Position numbers and translations under genes: made by a program
Shown: piece after piece, positions 40,221 through 50,685 of the stretch
Layout: each line of letters starts with the position of its first letter
How positions within the stretch are numbered: position 1 is the first letter of the stretch
The notes under the pieces: generated by a model
Databases searched by the model: none
What the model was told of the DNA's origin: nothing
What the model saw: the letters and a program-made list of their open reading frames with translations, nothing else
Assembly: GCF_037949795.1 (NCBI RefSeq)
Contig: NZ_CP149932.1
Coordinates: 919,001 to 983,000, forward strand
Direction of reading: 5' to 3'
From: Thioclava sp. GXIMD2076
Lineage (GTDB): Bacteria > Pseudomonadota > Alphaproteobacteria > Rhodobacterales > Rhodobacteraceae
DNA length: 64,000 bases

Positions 40221-40943
40221 TCAGGACAGATACTGACCGCCATTCGCGGAGAGCGTCGAGCCGGTGATGAAGCTTGCCTCGTCGGAGGCGAGGAAGACCA
40301 CGGCTCGCGCGATATCTTCCGGCTCGCCCAGACGGCCCACAGGGATGGTGCCGATGATGGCCTCGCGCACCTTTTCCGGCACGGCCATAACCATCTCGGT
40401 CGCGATATAGCCCGGGCAGATGACGTTGACGGTGATGTTGTTGCGCGCGCCTTCCTGTGCAAGTGCTTTGGTGAAGCCGATATCGCCCGCCTTCGCCGCC
40501 GAGTAATTGGCTTGCCCGAACTGGCCTTTCTGGCCATTGATCGACGAGATGTTGATCACGCGCCCGAATTTGCGCTCGCGCATGCCCGGCCAGAGCGGAT
40601 GGGTCATGTTGAACGCGCCCGACAGGTTGGTCCCGATGACCTGATCCCATTGATCTTTGGTCATTTTATGGAACGGTGCGTCACGCGTGATGCCCGCATT
40701 GTTGACGAGGATATCCACGGGACCCAAATCGGCCTCGACCTTGGCGATCCCTGCGGCGCAGGCATCGTAATCGGCAACTGACCATTTATAGGTCGGGATG
40801 CCGGTCTCTTCGGTAAATTTGGCAGCGGCCTCGTCGTTACCGGCATAATTGGCGGCAACGGTATAGCCTGCGGCTTTCAGAGCCTTGGCGATCGCCGCGC
40901 CGATACCGCGGGATCCGCCGGTCACGAGTGCAACTCTGGGCAT
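40221..40943 (-). CDS. phaB: Acetoacetyl-CoA reductase
   Basis: A 240-residue short-chain dehydrogenase making (R)-3-hydroxybutyryl-CoA for polyhydroxybutyrate. The NADPH-binding motif is VALVTGGSRGIGAAIAKAL, the NNAG motif VDILVNNAGITRDAPFHK, and the catalytic Ser/Tyr/Lys lie in NISSINGQKGQFGQANYSAA followed by K. It lies downstream of phaA on the same strand, the usual pair. PHB synthase (phaC) is not in the window. The length and the motif GQFGQANYSAAK are typical of PhaB and distinguish it from FabG. Confidence 0.95.
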   Translation of the reverse strand: MPRVALVTGGSRGIGAAIAKALKAAGYTVAANYAGNDEAAAKFTEETGIPTYKWSVADYDACAAGIAKVEADLGPVDILVNNAGITRDAPFHKMTKDQWDQVIGTNLSGAFNMTHPLWPGMRERKFGRVINISSINGQKGQFGQANYSAAKAGDIGFTKALAQEGARNNITVNVICPGYIATEMVMAVPEKVREAIIGTIPVGRLGEPEDIARAVVFLASDEASFITGSTLSANGGQYLS

Positions 40944-41011
40944 TCTTTTCCTCCTGGGCCGGTTCTGGCCCTTATAGTCTGTCCGTTATAATTCGTAGTG
41001 CGGTTGAGGGC

Positions 41012-42190
41012 TCATAGCCCTTCAAGGCACATTGCCACGCCCATGCCGCCGCCGATGCACAGCGTGGCGAGGCCTTTTTTGGCTTTGCTGCGCTTCATCT
41101 CGAACAGCAGGGTGTTCAGGATACGGGCCCCGCTTGCACCGATCGGGTGACCGATTGCGATTGCGCCGCCATTGACGTTCACCTTGGAGGTGTCCCAGCC
41201 CATATCCTTGTTCACGGCACAAGCTTGGGCGGCAAACGCCTCATTGGCTTCAATCAGGTCCAGATCTGCGGCCGACCACCCTGCCTTTTCGAGCGCCTTG
41301 CGCGACGACGGAATCGGACCACAGCCCATGATCGAGGGATCCAGGCCAGCCGTTGCATAGGAGGCAATTCGCGCCATCGGGGTAAGTCCACGTTTCTCGG
41401 CCTCTTCCTCGGTCATCAGTAGAACCGCAGCGGCGCCGTCGTTGATTCCCGAAGCATTCCCGGCCGTGACCGTACCGCCGTCGCGCATGAACGCGGGGCG
41501 TAGCTTCTGCATGCTCTCGATGGTGGCACCGTGGCGGATATATTCGTCGGCATCGACGATGATCTCGCCTTTACGGGTCGAGATCGTGAAGGGGATGATC
41601 TCGTCCTTGAACTTGCCGGCCTTCTGCGCAGCTTCAGCTTTCTGCTGTGAGGCGAGGGCAAATTCGTCCTGCATCTCGCGGCTGATCTTCCATTGGGCGG
41701 CGACGTTCTCCGCTGTCTGGCCCATATGGTAGCCGTTGAATGCGTCCCACAGGCCATCCTTGATCATGGAGTCGATCATTTTCATGTCGCCCATCTTGGT
41801 GCCCGAGCGTAGATGGGCGACGTGGGGCGACATTGACATGTTTTCCTGTCCGCCCGCGATGACAATGGAGGCATCGCCCAGCATGATATGTTGTGCCGCC
41901 AGCGCGACCGAGCGAAGGCCGGAGCCGCAGACCTGATTGATGCTCCATGCCGCCGACTCGATCGGCAGACCGGCGTTAATATGCGCCTGACGCGCAGGGT
42001 TCTGGCCCTGGCCGGCCGTGAGGACCTGTCCCAAAATCGTCTCGCTGACATCCGCCTTGTCGATGCCTGCACGCTCGACGACGGCCTCGAGGACAGATTT
42101 GCCAAGGTCTTGGGCTGGAACGTCTGCGAGCGATCCGTTGAAGCTGCCAACTGCGGTGCGTGCAGCCGAAACGATGACGACATTGGTCAT
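41012..42190 (-). CDS. phaA: Acetyl-CoA acetyltransferase (beta-ketothiolase)
   Basis: A 392-residue thiolase condensing two acetyl-CoA. The acylated cysteine is in [20 protein letters not shown], the His in [20 protein letters not shown] and the second Cys in [14 protein letters not shown]. The start at 42190 ([20 protein letters not shown]) has AGGAGGA upstream. It is followed by phaB 68 bp downstream. The upstream spacer (42,191-42,414) is AT-rich and should hold the promoter. Confidence 0.96.
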   Translation of the reverse strand: MTNVVIVSAARTAVGSFNGSLADVPAQDLGKSVLEAVVERAGIDKADVSETILGQVLTAGQGQNPARQAHINAGLPIESAAWSINQVCGSGLRSVALAAQHIMLGDASIVIAGGQENMSMSPHVAHLRSGTKMGDMKMIDSMIKDGLWDAFNGYHMGQTAENVAAQWKISREMQDEFALASQQKAEAAQKAGKFKDEIIPFTISTRKGEIIVDADEYIRHGATIESMQKLRPAFMRDGGTVTAGNASGINDGAAAVLLMTEEEAEKRGLTPMARIASYATAGLDPSIMGCGPIPSSRKALEKAGWSAADLDLIEANEAFAAQACAVNKDMGWDTSKVNVNGGAIAIGHPIGASGARILNTLLFEMKRSKAKKGLATLCIGGGMGVAMCLEGL

Positions 42191-42414
42191 TATTCTTTCC
42201 TCCTGAGAAGCGATTTCTATCGCGCTTGCATCGCAGGATGCCGTCTCGCAGGAGGAGGTCAAGTGTCAATCGTAAAGATTTCAATGATTTTTTGAAATAT
42301 TGTTTTTCAGATGATGGCAAGAACGATCTGCTCGGTAAACCTTGCCACACAAGGACCGCGTCAGAGAAAATATCTGCAACAATGCAATTTCAGGACAAAT
42401 ACGAGTTAAACCGT

Positions 42415-43254
42415 TCACGCACGCATTCTGCCCGCCGGGGGCGTCTTCCAAGGTGGCATAATTGTTGGCGCTCCGAAATAGTAACCTTGCATGCAATCGA
42501 CACCCAATGAGGTCAAAAATGCGGCATCGTCGCAGTTCTCGACAGCTTCGGCGACGGTGAACATCTCGAAATGCCGCGCAACCGACATCAGCGCCTCGGT
42601 CAGAACCTGATTATCGGGGCTTTCGGCGATGCCTTTGATGAACTGGCCATCAATCTTGAGAATATCGAAATAGAACTCGCGCAGGTAACGGAAAGACGTG
42701 TAGCCCGCGCCGAAATCATCCAGTGCAAAGGCAACGCCACGCGCCTGTAGATCCTGCATGAAGACGGTGACCAGTTCCGGCATCTGCATCGCCGAGCTTT
42801 CGGTTATTTCCAGAATCAACCGCTCGGCAACCGTTTCATCGGCGGCCAGCCCTTTGTTCAGCGTCTTCATCCAGTTCGGATAGCCGATCGAACGCGCCGA
42901 CATATTGATGGACAGGCGAAGCCCGTCATTCTCACGCAAGGCGATCAGGCCTGCCTCAAGCGCGAGGCAGTCCAGCTTGCGCCCGAGCGAGGTATTCTCG
43001 ACCGTTTCGATGAAATCTTTGGCCGGAATGACACGGCCACGCTCGTCCAGAACACGGATCAGGCCTTCGTAAAATGCTATCTGATCGGGCCGCGAGGTCT
43101 GGACGACGGGCTGGAACGCGAGCACGACGTCGTGCCGTTCGACTGCACGCTCCACCATAGCTATGGTATTCTTGTCACGCTGGGCAATCGCGAAGGAAAG
43201 CGGGCTTTCGGACGAATGGTCGGTATCGAGATCGAGATTAGAATCGCTTTTCAT
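42415..43254 (-). CDS. EAL-domain cyclic-di-GMP phosphodiesterase
   Basis: A 279-residue stand-alone EAL protein; there is no transmembrane or sensory domain except a short acidic N-terminus. The signature is present as YEGLIRVLDERG (EGL in place of EAL), then RLSINMSARSIGYP, LILEITESSA, FALDDFGAGYTSFRYL, DILKIDGQFIKGIA and TVAEAVENCDDAAFLTSLGV. Together these supply the metal and catalytic residues, so it should hydrolyse c-di-GMP. The gene diverges from the PAS-domain gene, which may work in the same signalling network. Confidence 0.9.
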   Translation of the reverse strand: MKSDSNLDLDTDHSSESPLSFAIAQRDKNTIAMVERAVERHDVVLAFQPVVQTSRPDQIAFYEGLIRVLDERGRVIPAKDFIETVENTSLGRKLDCLALEAGLIALRENDGLRLSINMSARSIGYPNWMKTLNKGLAADETVAERLILEITESSAMQMPELVTVFMQDLQARGVAFALDDFGAGYTSFRYLREFYFDILKIDGQFIKGIAESPDNQVLTEALMSVARHFEMFTVAEAVENCDDAAFLTSLGVDCMQGYYFGAPTIMPPWKTPPAGRMRA

Positions 43255-43439
43255 CTTTTGCGCTCCGTCAGTGGACCGTGTGAGATTGCAACTTTAGGGC
43301 TAAGATTTTGTAAATAGGAATTTTCTCTTACCTTTATGGTAAACGGATCCTGAATGTCTGTGTGCTCAGCGGCGTAAACCAAACCGTAACCGCAATCGGC
43401 ATATGGTGCCTGCAGATCCACGCAAAAGGGCATTGGTTT

Positions 43440-44669
43440 ATGAACGCGCAGACCGGTTTTTCGACGACTCACGAGAGTGAGGCCCCGTTCGGTTTTGATG
43501 AACTGTTTTATTCTCGCACCGATACGCGCGGTGTCATTCAGGCGGGGAACGATGTCTTCCAGCGCGTCGCTGGTTTCTCGTGGGACGAGCTGATCAACGC
43601 CCCCCATAAGGTTGTTCGCCATAAGGATGTGCCCAAGGGCGTGTTCTGCATCATGTGGGACTCGATCCAGAAGGGAAACCCGATCGGGGCCTATGTGAAG
43701 AACCGTTGTAAAAATGGTGATTATTACTGGGTTCTGGCTGTAATTCTCCCAATTGAGGGGGGGTATCTCAGTGTGCGTCTCAAGCCGTCGAGTGATGTGT
43801 TCCAGCGGATCAAGGAGATCTATCCGCAAATCGTGGAGCGGGAGCAACGTGAGGGGCTGACAGCGGAAGACTCGGCAGATCTGCTGCGCGAAGAGGCCGC
43901 CACTCAGGGGTTCTCGAGCTATACGAGCTTTATCGCCTATGCTCTGGGGCAGGAGCTTGCAAAGCGTGATGACCGGCTGAAACGTACCGCAGACCGCCGT
44001 ACCCGTATACTTGCCGAGATGAACCATGCGCTTGAGAAGGCGACCGAACAGCAGGTGAAGCTGCTGCGCAGCTTCGAGGCGCTGCAATCCGTTCCGAACA
44101 ATATGCGAATCGTCGCTTCGCGGATGGAGCCTTCGGGCGGGCCGGTATCGGCGATTTCCGAGAATTACAAAGCGAGTTCTCAGGTTATTTCGCAGCGTCT
44201 GGCAAGTTTCGTCGGCGGTAGCGACAATATGTGCGAGCGGCTGTCCCGCGAGGTCGCGCGTGTCCTCTTCCTGATCGGTTGTAACCGTGTCATGTCCGAG
44301 ATGGTCGTGAATATCGATAAAAGCGTTCCGGTCCCGCAGATTGACTGGATGGAGGAGCAGGCACTTCTGAACCGCCTCGAGGCGAAATGCACCGATGATG
44401 CTCGGGCAGCCATGTCACGCGCCGTCGGTTACGCGGCCGAACTCAATCGCGCCAGTGCCGATATTCGGCGCCAGATGCTGGGCCTCGACACGATCCGCGT
44501 GCTCGGGCGCGTGGAATGCGGCCGGATGCGGGATGTCGGTGGTCTTTCGACAACGATCGACCAGCTTGATTCCTTCCATGCCGATATCAAGGAACGGCTC
44601 GAGGCGATCATGCAGCTTTCCGAGGTCATCGAAAATGCGATGTCCTCCTATATGCGCAGCACCGCCTGA
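43440..44669 (+). CDS. PAS-domain sensor protein (Aer/MCP-like but without a signalling tip)
   Basis: A 409-residue cytoplasmic protein. Residues 15-120 form a PAS domain: FDELFYSRTDTRGVIQAGND, FQRVAGFSWDELINAPHKVV and RHKDVPKGVFCIMWDSIQKG, then YVKNRCKNGDYYWVLAV, strongly like the PAS domain of Aer. The rest is helical (HALEKATEQQVKLLRSFEAL), but the canonical MCP hairpin tip is not seen. The start at 43440 (MNAQTGFSTTHESEAPFGFD) has AAAGGG upstream; a longer frame begins at 43362. It may sense redox state or oxygen. Confidence 0.75.
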   Translation: MNAQTGFSTTHESEAPFGFDELFYSRTDTRGVIQAGNDVFQRVAGFSWDELINAPHKVVRHKDVPKGVFCIMWDSIQKGNPIGAYVKNRCKNGDYYWVLAVILPIEGGYLSVRLKPSSDVFQRIKEIYPQIVEREQREGLTAEDSADLLREEAATQGFSSYTSFIAYALGQELAKRDDRLKRTADRRTRILAEMNHALEKATEQQVKLLRSFEALQSVPNNMRIVASRMEPSGGPVSAISENYKASSQVISQRLASFVGGSDNMCERLSREVARVLFLIGCNRVMSEMVVNIDKSVPVPQIDWMEEQALLNRLEAKCTDDARAAMSRAVGYAAELNRASADIRRQMLGLDTIRVLGRVECGRMRDVGGLSTTIDQLDSFHADIKERLEAIMQLSEVIENAMSSYMRSTA

Positions 44670-44684
44670 TACAACCCCTTAGAT

Positions 44685-45227
44685 CTACTCTGAAACAACG
44701 GCGCGCAGAAATGCCTGCGCGTCCGTGCCGGACCAGTCGGCGCCGCCGATGAGCCGTGCTACTTCCTGCCCCTCGCGATTGATGATAATCGTTACCGGCA
44801 GGCCCAGCACCCCTAAGGACCGTGCGGCCCGTTGGGAGCGGTCGGTATATTTCGGCAGGCTTTCGACCCCGATATCGGCAAAGAACCGGTCGATCTTCTG
44901 CGCCGAATTTCGTCCGCTCGCAACCGTGACCACCGACAGATCATCCCCACCCACCGATCTCTGCAGGTTTTCCAGTGCCGGCATTTCCTCGCGGCAGGGA
45001 ACGCACCATGTGGCCCAGAAATTCAGCACGACCACCTTTCCCCGGTAGTCTGCGAGATGGTGCGCTTGGCCCCCTTCATCCTCGAACGCCACATCCGGCA
45101 GGCTGATCGGCGCGTCATAGGTCACCAGTTTCTGCATCTCGCCGGTTTTGTACTGATCGAGCTCCGCAGCCATCGCCGCATTTGCACCAAGCGCGAGGGC
45201 CGTATAAAGGACGAGGGACCGCAGCAT
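44685..45227 (-). CDS. tlpA: TlpA-like periplasmic thiol-disulfide protein
   Basis: A 180-residue exported thioredoxin-fold protein. The signal peptide reads MLRSLVLYTALALGANAAMA and the CxxC is in VLNFWATWCVPCREEMPALE. The cis-Pro motif is LGVLGLPVTIIINREGQE. This type keeps cysteines reduced for cytochrome c or cytochrome oxidase assembly. The start at 45227 has GGAGGC upstream; a longer frame is open to 45407 but overlaps argH. It diverges from argH, a Rhodobacterales neighbourhood. Confidence 0.9.
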   Translation of the reverse strand: MLRSLVLYTALALGANAAMAAELDQYKTGEMQKLVTYDAPISLPDVAFEDEGGQAHHLADYRGKVVVLNFWATWCVPCREEMPALENLQRSVGGDDLSVVTVASGRNSAQKIDRFFADIGVESLPKYTDRSQRAARSLGVLGLPVTIIINREGQEVARLIGGADWSGTDAQAFLRAVVSE

Positions 45228-45254
45228 TTTGCCTCCAGATGACAGGGCCGAAAG

Positions 45255-46661
45255 ATGACCGAACAGACCAGCGAACCGAAATCCTCCAACGCAATGTGGG
45301 GCGGGCGTTTCGCCGCAGGTCCCGACGCGATCATGGAGGCGATCAATGCCTCGATCGGGTTTGACCAGCGTCTTGCCGCACAGGATATCCGGGGTAGCCG
45401 GGCCCATGCCGCGATGTTGGCCGCGCAGGGTATCATCACTGATAACGATGCAAGCGCCATCAGGGAAGGTCTTCTCACCGTTTTGTCAGAGATCGAAGAG
45501 GGGAAGTTCACCTTCTCCACAGCGCTCGAAGATATCCACATGAATGTCGAGGCGCGGCTGAAAGAGATCATTGGCGAACCAGCGGGCCGCCTGCACACCG
45601 CGCGTTCGCGCAATGATCAGGTTGCGACCGATTTCCGCCTTTGGGTGCGCGATCAATGCGACGCAGCAATCAACGGGCTTGACGGGCTGATCAAATCGCT
45701 GATCGGTCAGGCCGAAGCTGGCGCCGATTGGGTTATGCCGGGCTTCACCCATCTGCAGACCGCGCAGCCGGTCACCTGGGGCCATCACATGATGGCCTAT
45801 GTGGAGATGTTCGCGCGGGATCTGGGCCGGTTCACCGATGCCCGCAAACGTATGAACGAATCACCTCTGGGGGCGGCGGCGCTGGCTGGCACCGGGTTCG
45901 ATATCGATCGCCATGCGACCGCGAAGGCGCTCGATTTCGACCGTCCGATGGCCAATAGCCTCGATGCGGTATCGGATCGTGACTTCGCGCTCGAATTCCT
46001 CTCGGCGTCCTCGATCTGCGCCGTGCATATGAGCCGTCTGGCCGAGGAGTTGGTGATCTGGTCCTCCGCGCAGTTCCGTTTTGTCGCAATGTCGGACAAA
46101 TGGTCGACGGGTTCCTCGATCATGCCGCAAAAGCGCAATCCCGATGCGGCCGAGTTGATCCGCGCCAAGATCGGCCGTATCCTCGGTGCGACAGTGGCCC
46201 TCTTTACCATCATGAAGGGCCTGCCGCTCGCCTATTCCAAGGATATGCAGGAAGACAAGGAGCAGGTGTTTGATGCCGCCGACAACCTCATGCTGTCGCT
46301 GGCGGCGATGGCGGGCATGATCTCCGATCTGACCGTCAAGACCGACAAGCTCGAAGCGGCGGCATCGAGCGGCTTTTCCACCGCGACCGATCTGGCCGAC
46401 TGGCTCGTGCGCGAGGCGGGTCTGCCCTTCCGCGACGCCCACCATGTGACCGGCACTCTGGTTGCAATGGCCGAGGACAAGGGCTGCGATCTGCCGGATC
46501 TGACGCTTGCCGATATGCAGTCGGTCAATGCAGCTATCACCGAGGACATTTTCACGGTGCTGGGTGTGCATAACTCTGTTGCCTCGCGGATGTCATATGG
46601 TGGCACCGCGCCCGCGCAGGTGCGCGCCCAGATCACCCGTTGGAAAGAGGCGCTGGCATGA
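45255..46661 (+). CDS. argH: Argininosuccinate lyase
   Basis: A 468-residue fumarase-superfamily enzyme, the last step of arginine biosynthesis. Signatures are [59 protein letters not shown] with the catalytic His, and the signature loop [20 protein letters not shown]. Its stop overlaps the start of the lptM-like gene (ATGA). The operon continues to lysA. Confidence 0.97.
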   Translation: MTEQTSEPKSSNAMWGGRFAAGPDAIMEAINASIGFDQRLAAQDIRGSRAHAAMLAAQGIITDNDASAIREGLLTVLSEIEEGKFTFSTALEDIHMNVEARLKEIIGEPAGRLHTARSRNDQVATDFRLWVRDQCDAAINGLDGLIKSLIGQAEAGADWVMPGFTHLQTAQPVTWGHHMMAYVEMFARDLGRFTDARKRMNESPLGAAALAGTGFDIDRHATAKALDFDRPMANSLDAVSDRDFALEFLSASSICAVHMSRLAEELVIWSSAQFRFVAMSDKWSTGSSIMPQKRNPDAAELIRAKIGRILGATVALFTIMKGLPLAYSKDMQEDKEQVFDAADNLMLSLAAMAGMISDLTVKTDKLEAAASSGFSTATDLADWLVREAGLPFRDAHHVTGTLVAMAEDKGCDLPDLTLADMQSVNAAITEDIFTVLGVHNSVASRMSYGGTAPAQVRAQITRWKEALA

Positions 46662-46753
46662 AGGCTGCACTTGTCCTAGCGCTTCTGGCGCTGGCGGCCT
46701 GCGGGGTCGAAGGTCCGCCGGTCTCGCCTGCCGAAGCACAGCAGAACCAATAA
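46658..46753 (+). CDS. lptM: LptM-like small lipoprotein
   Basis: A 31-residue lipoprotein: [20 protein letters not shown], then [11 protein letters not shown]. The lipobox is LAAC, and the CG-x-x-GPP sequence that follows is the hallmark of LptM, a small lipoprotein helping assembly of the LPS transporter LptD. Position between argH and lysA, and an ATGA overlap with argH, agree with LptM annotation in related genomes. Confidence 0.75.
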   Translation: MKAALVLALLALAACGVEGPPVSPAEAQQNQ

Positions 46754-46805
46754 TATCAGGCCGCCCGGCACGGGCGGTCCTCTTACAGGGTATCGGAAAG
46801 ACCTC

Positions 46806-48071
46806 ATGGATCACTTCACATATAAAGATGGTGCGTTGCATGCCGAGGATGTGCCCGTATCGGAGATCGCCAAATCGGTCGGCACGCCGGTCTATATCTA
46901 TTCGGCCGCCACGCTGGAACGTCACTTCAAGCTGTTCCAGGAGGCGCTTGGCTGGACCGATCATCTGATCTGTTTCGCGATCAAATCGAACAGCAATCTG
47001 GCGGTGCTGAAACTGCTGGGCGATCTGGGCGCGGGTATGGATGTGGTCTCGGGTGGGGAATATCGTCGCGCCAAGGCTGCGGGCGTCCCCGGCGAGCGGA
47101 TCGTGTTCTCGGGCGTGGGTAAGACCCGCGAGGAGATCGCGCTGGTGCTTGACGGTGGTATCCGCCAGTTCAACGTGGAATCCGAGCCTGAATTGCTGGC
47201 CATTTCGGACATCGCGGCGGCCAAGGGGCTCAAGGCCCCCATCGCCATCCGCGTGAACCCCGATGTGGATGCCAAGACCCATGAGAAGATCGCCACCGGC
47301 AAATCCGAGAATAAATTCGGGATTCCGATCGCTAAGGCGCAGGCTGTCTATGCGATGGCGGCAAAGCTGCCGGGGATCGATGTCGTGGGTATTGACGTGC
47401 ATATTGGCTCGCAACTGACCGATCTCGAACCCTTCGAAGCCGCTTTCAACAAGGTGGCCGAACTGACACGCGCCCTGCGCGCCGACGGTCACGATATCCG
47501 TCGTCTCGATCTGGGTGGCGGTCTGGGCATTCCCTATCAGCGCGATAATAACGCACCGCCCCTGCCGATCGAATATGGCGATGTCATCCGCCGTGCGGTG
47601 GGTGATTTGGGCTGCGAGATCGAGATCGAGCCGGGCCGTCTAATCTCGGGCAATGCCGGTATTCTGGTCTCCGAGGTGATTTATCTGAAAGAGGGCGAGG
47701 GCCGGAACTTCCTGATTCTCGACGCGGCGATGAATGATCTGGTGCGCCCGTCGATGTATGGCGCGCATCACGACATCATTCCGGTGGTCGAGGCACAAGC
47801 CGGCGTCGAGCAGGAGTCCTTCGATATTGTGGGCCCTGTCTGCGAGACCGGCGACACTTTCGCCAAGGCCCGCAACCTTCCACCCGTAGGTGCCGGAGAT
47901 CTTGTAGCTTTCCGCTCGGCAGGGGCGTATGGTGCGGTCATGGCCTCCGAATATAACTCGCGCCCGCTGATCCCCGAGGTTCTGGTGCGTGGTGATCACT
48001 TCGCTGTTATCCGCCAACGACCAAGCTTTGAGGAAATGCTTTCTCGCGATAGCATTCCAGAGTGGCTCTAA
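46806..48071 (+). CDS. lysA: Diaminopimelate decarboxylase
   Basis: A 421-residue PLP enzyme (alanine-racemase fold) converting meso-diaminopimelate to lysine. The PLP lysine is in LICFAIKSNSNLAVLKLLGD; the glycine loop is RLDLGGGLGIPYQ; EPGRLISGNAGILVSEVI binds phosphate and substrate; and GPVCETGDTFAKAR holds the cysteine. The length is standard. A GC hairpin (46,760-46,781) precedes it, and it is followed by the TIGR02302 gene 45 bp on. Confidence 0.97.
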   Translation: MDHFTYKDGALHAEDVPVSEIAKSVGTPVYIYSAATLERHFKLFQEALGWTDHLICFAIKSNSNLAVLKLLGDLGAGMDVVSGGEYRRAKAAGVPGERIVFSGVGKTREEIALVLDGGIRQFNVESEPELLAISDIAAAKGLKAPIAIRVNPDVDAKTHEKIATGKSENKFGIPIAKAQAVYAMAAKLPGIDVVGIDVHIGSQLTDLEPFEAAFNKVAELTRALRADGHDIRRLDLGGGLGIPYQRDNNAPPLPIEYGDVIRRAVGDLGCEIEIEPGRLISGNAGILVSEVIYLKEGEGRNFLILDAAMNDLVRPSMYGAHHDIIPVVEAQAGVEQESFDIVGPVCETGDTFAKARNLPPVGAGDLVAFRSAGAYGAVMASEYNSRPLIPEVLVRGDHFAVIRQRPSFEEMLSRDSIPEWL

Positions 48072-48085
48072 GCACGACCCTGTTT

Positions 48086-48106
48086 CGGGCGTGTCCGACA
48101 CGCCCG
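48086..48106 (+). other. Perfect hairpin between lysA and the TIGR02302 gene
   Basis: CGGGCGTGT and ACACGCCCG form a 9-bp stem with a 3-nt loop just before the ribosome-binding site GGAAAGGA. There is no T-tract, so it is more likely an mRNA stability or translation-modulating structure than a terminator. Confidence 0.5.
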
Positions 48107-48116
48107 GAAAGGACCG

Positions 48117-50660
48117 ATGACAAAGCGCAAGCCTGATCCCGTCCTCTCATCCACCGATCCCGCTCTGCGGAAGGTGTCCCGCAAGATTTCGCAGACCCGC
48201 CTCGGGCTTGTGGTCGAACGTGGTTTGCGTGCCTTCTGGCCCGCGCTTTCGCTCTTGGCCGTTGCGGTGGCGGCGCTTGCCTTCGGGATGGCTGAACTGC
48301 CTGCGGGTGTGTTCTGGGGGATCGTGCTCCTCTGGGCGTTGGCGCTTTGTGCCACATTAGCCATTGGTTTCAGAGCGTTCCATTGGCCCAGCCGTGCCGA
48401 GGCCCTCGCGCGGGTTGATGAAACCCTCCCAGGTCGTCCACTGACCGCTTTGGGTGATGGTATGGCTCTGGGCGGGGACGATCCGGCCACCGCGGCCTTG
48501 TGGCAGGCCCATATGACCCGCATGGCCGAGCGTGCCAAGGCGGCCAAGGCAGTACGCCCCGATCCCGATCTCGCACCGCGCGACCCTTACGCGCTCAGAA
48601 TGACGGCGATCCTGTTGCTGGTTGTTGCGCTCGTCTTTGGCGCGCCCGCGCGGATGTTCAATCCGGGCGCTGTGCCGGGCGGCACCGCGCCCGCCCTCGC
48701 CGCGATGGGCCCCAGCTGGGAAGGTTGGGCCGAGCCGCCGCGCTATACCGGCCAGCCCGGCCTCTACCTGAACAATCTCAAGACCGATACGCTCACGTTG
48801 CCAGAGGGCACGCGGTTTTCTTTCCGCTTCTATGGCGATGCAAGCGCGATCGGTTTTACCGAAAGCGTGTCCAGTCCTGCGGCGGTCCCGCAATCCGAGG
48901 CCACCACCGATGTCTCGCGCCGCGATTTCGAGGCGGTGCAGAACGGGATCGTCGAGATATCTGCCAATGGCGGGCGCAAGTTCGACATCACAATTGCCCC
49001 TGATAACGCCCCCGAAGTGGCGCTGACGGGCAGCGTGGAACGCCGTGCCGATGGCACGATGGTTCTGCCCTTCCATGCCTCCGATGATTATGCCGTGACC
49101 AGTGGGCAGGCGAAGATCAAGCTGGATCTGGCGGCCATCCCGCGCAAATTCGGGCTGAAAATCGATCCCGAACCGCGCGAGACCCTGATTTTCGATCTGC
49201 CGATGCCCTATACCGGTTCGCGCAGCGATTTCGATGGTTCACTGGTCGAGCAGGCCGAGAAGCACCCTTGGGCCAACCTGCCGGTGAAGCTCGAGCTGGA
49301 TGTGACCGACGGGCGCGGCCAGACCGGCAGCAGCGGCTGGCAGGAGATCACCCTACCGGGGCGGCGCTTCTTCGATCCGTTGGCCTCGGCGCTGATCGAG
49401 ATGCGGCAGGACCTGCTGTGGAACCGCGAGAATGGCCCCTATGTCGCCGAGATCCTGAAGGCCCTGAACAATCGCGCCACCGATCTGATCCGCTCGACCG
49501 AGGTGCGGGTTCTGCTGCGGGGCGTGATCGGGCGGCTCGATCAGGGGCTCGAGACGCCCGGGGTGCGCGATGAGCTGGCCGATATGCTTTGGCAGATGGC
49601 CGAGCTGGTCGAGGATGGCGGGCTGTCCAATGCGCTCGAACGGATGCAGCGCGCGCAGGAGCGTCTGTCGGAGGCCATGCGCAACGGCGCCTCGCAGGAC
49701 GAGATCGACAAGCTGATGCAGGAGCTGAAAGAGGCGACCGACGACTATATCCGCATGCTGGCCGAGCGGAACAAGGATCAGGGCGACCAGCCGCCGCAGG
49801 ACGGTCAGCAGCAGGGCCAGCAGATCACCGGTGACCAGCTCCAGCAGATGATGGACGAGATCCAGCGCCTGATGAAGGAAGGCCGCATGGCCGAGGCGCA
49901 GGAGCTTCTGGAACAGTTCAACCGCATGATGGAGAACATGCAGGTCACGCAGGGCCAGGGCGAGGGCAACCAACAGATGCAGAGCCTGCGCGACACTTTG
50001 CGCGACCAGCAGGAACTGTCCGACGAAGCCTTCCGCGATCTGCAGAATGGCGAACAGGGCCAAGGTCAGCAGGGTCAGCAGAATGGGCAGGGCCAGCAGA
50101 GCGGAGAGGGTCAACCCGGCCAGGGCAATGGCAGCTCCGGTCAGAGCCTGTCCGAGCGCCAGCGCGCGCTGCGGCAGGAACTCGACCGCCAGAAGGGCCT
50201 GCTACCCGATCTGGGCTCGGAAGAAAGCGACCGCGCGCAGAAGCGTCTCAATGACGCTGGCGAGGCGATGGAACGTGCCGAGGAGGCGCTGCGCGAGGGG
50301 GATAATGGCCGTGCGCTCGATAATCAGGCCGAGGCGATCCAGTCCCTTCGCGACGGGATGCAGGCGCTGAACAATGCACAAAACGGCGAGGAACGCCGTC
50401 AGGCGGGCCAGCAGGGCGAACAGGGCGAGGCACGCGGCGGCGAGGGCGGACAGAATGGCCAGCGCGAGGTGCCGAGGGATCCACTCGGCCGCTCGGCGGG
50501 CGATGGCAACCGCGTGGGCACCGACGAGAATATGCTCCAAGGGGAGAACCCCTATGGCCGCGCGCGCGATCTGCTGGACGAAATCCGCCGCCGTCAGGCC
50601 GAACGCGACCGCAGCGCGGACGAGCGCGATTATCTCGACCGGCTGTTGGACCGGTTCTGA
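48117..50660 (+). CDS. TIGR02302 (DUF4175) membrane protein
   Basis: An 847-residue protein of the alphaproteobacterial TIGR02302 family. Two or three membrane segments lie in the first 170 residues (ALSLLAVAVAALAFGMAEL, GVFWGIVLLWALALCATLAI, MTAILLLVVALVFGAP). A beta-rich periplasmic-type part is followed by a coiled helical C-terminal third rich in Q, E and G (GEQGQGQQGQQNGQGQQSGE). The end is RNLDRLLDRF-like, as in the family (DYLDRLLDRF). No function is known. Confidence 0.9.
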   Translation: MTKRKPDPVLSSTDPALRKVSRKISQTRLGLVVERGLRAFWPALSLLAVAVAALAFGMAELPAGVFWGIVLLWALALCATLAIGFRAFHWPSRAEALARVDETLPGRPLTALGDGMALGGDDPATAALWQAHMTRMAERAKAAKAVRPDPDLAPRDPYALRMTAILLLVVALVFGAPARMFNPGAVPGGTAPALAAMGPSWEGWAEPPRYTGQPGLYLNNLKTDTLTLPEGTRFSFRFYGDASAIGFTESVSSPAAVPQSEATTDVSRRDFEAVQNGIVEISANGGRKFDITIAPDNAPEVALTGSVERRADGTMVLPFHASDDYAVTSGQAKIKLDLAAIPRKFGLKIDPEPRETLIFDLPMPYTGSRSDFDGSLVEQAEKHPWANLPVKLELDVTDGRGQTGSSGWQEITLPGRRFFDPLASALIEMRQDLLWNRENGPYVAEILKALNNRATDLIRSTEVRVLLRGVIGRLDQGLETPGVRDELADMLWQMAELVEDGGLSNALERMQRAQERLSEAMRNGASQDEIDKLMQELKEATDDYIRMLAERNKDQGDQPPQDGQQQGQQITGDQLQQMMDEIQRLMKEGRMAEAQELLEQFNRMMENMQVTQGQGEGNQQMQSLRDTLRDQQELSDEAFRDLQNGEQGQGQQGQQNGQGQQSGEGQPGQGNGSSGQSLSERQRALRQELDRQKGLLPDLGSEESDRAQKRLNDAGEAMERAEEALREGDNGRALDNQAEAIQSLRDGMQALNNAQNGEERRQAGQQGEQGEARGGEGGQNGQREVPRDPLGRSAGDGNRVGTDENMLQGENPYGRARDLLDEIRRRQAERDRSADERDYLDRLLDRF

Positions 50661-50685
50661 CGGGCGGGATTTGGCGGCGCGGCGT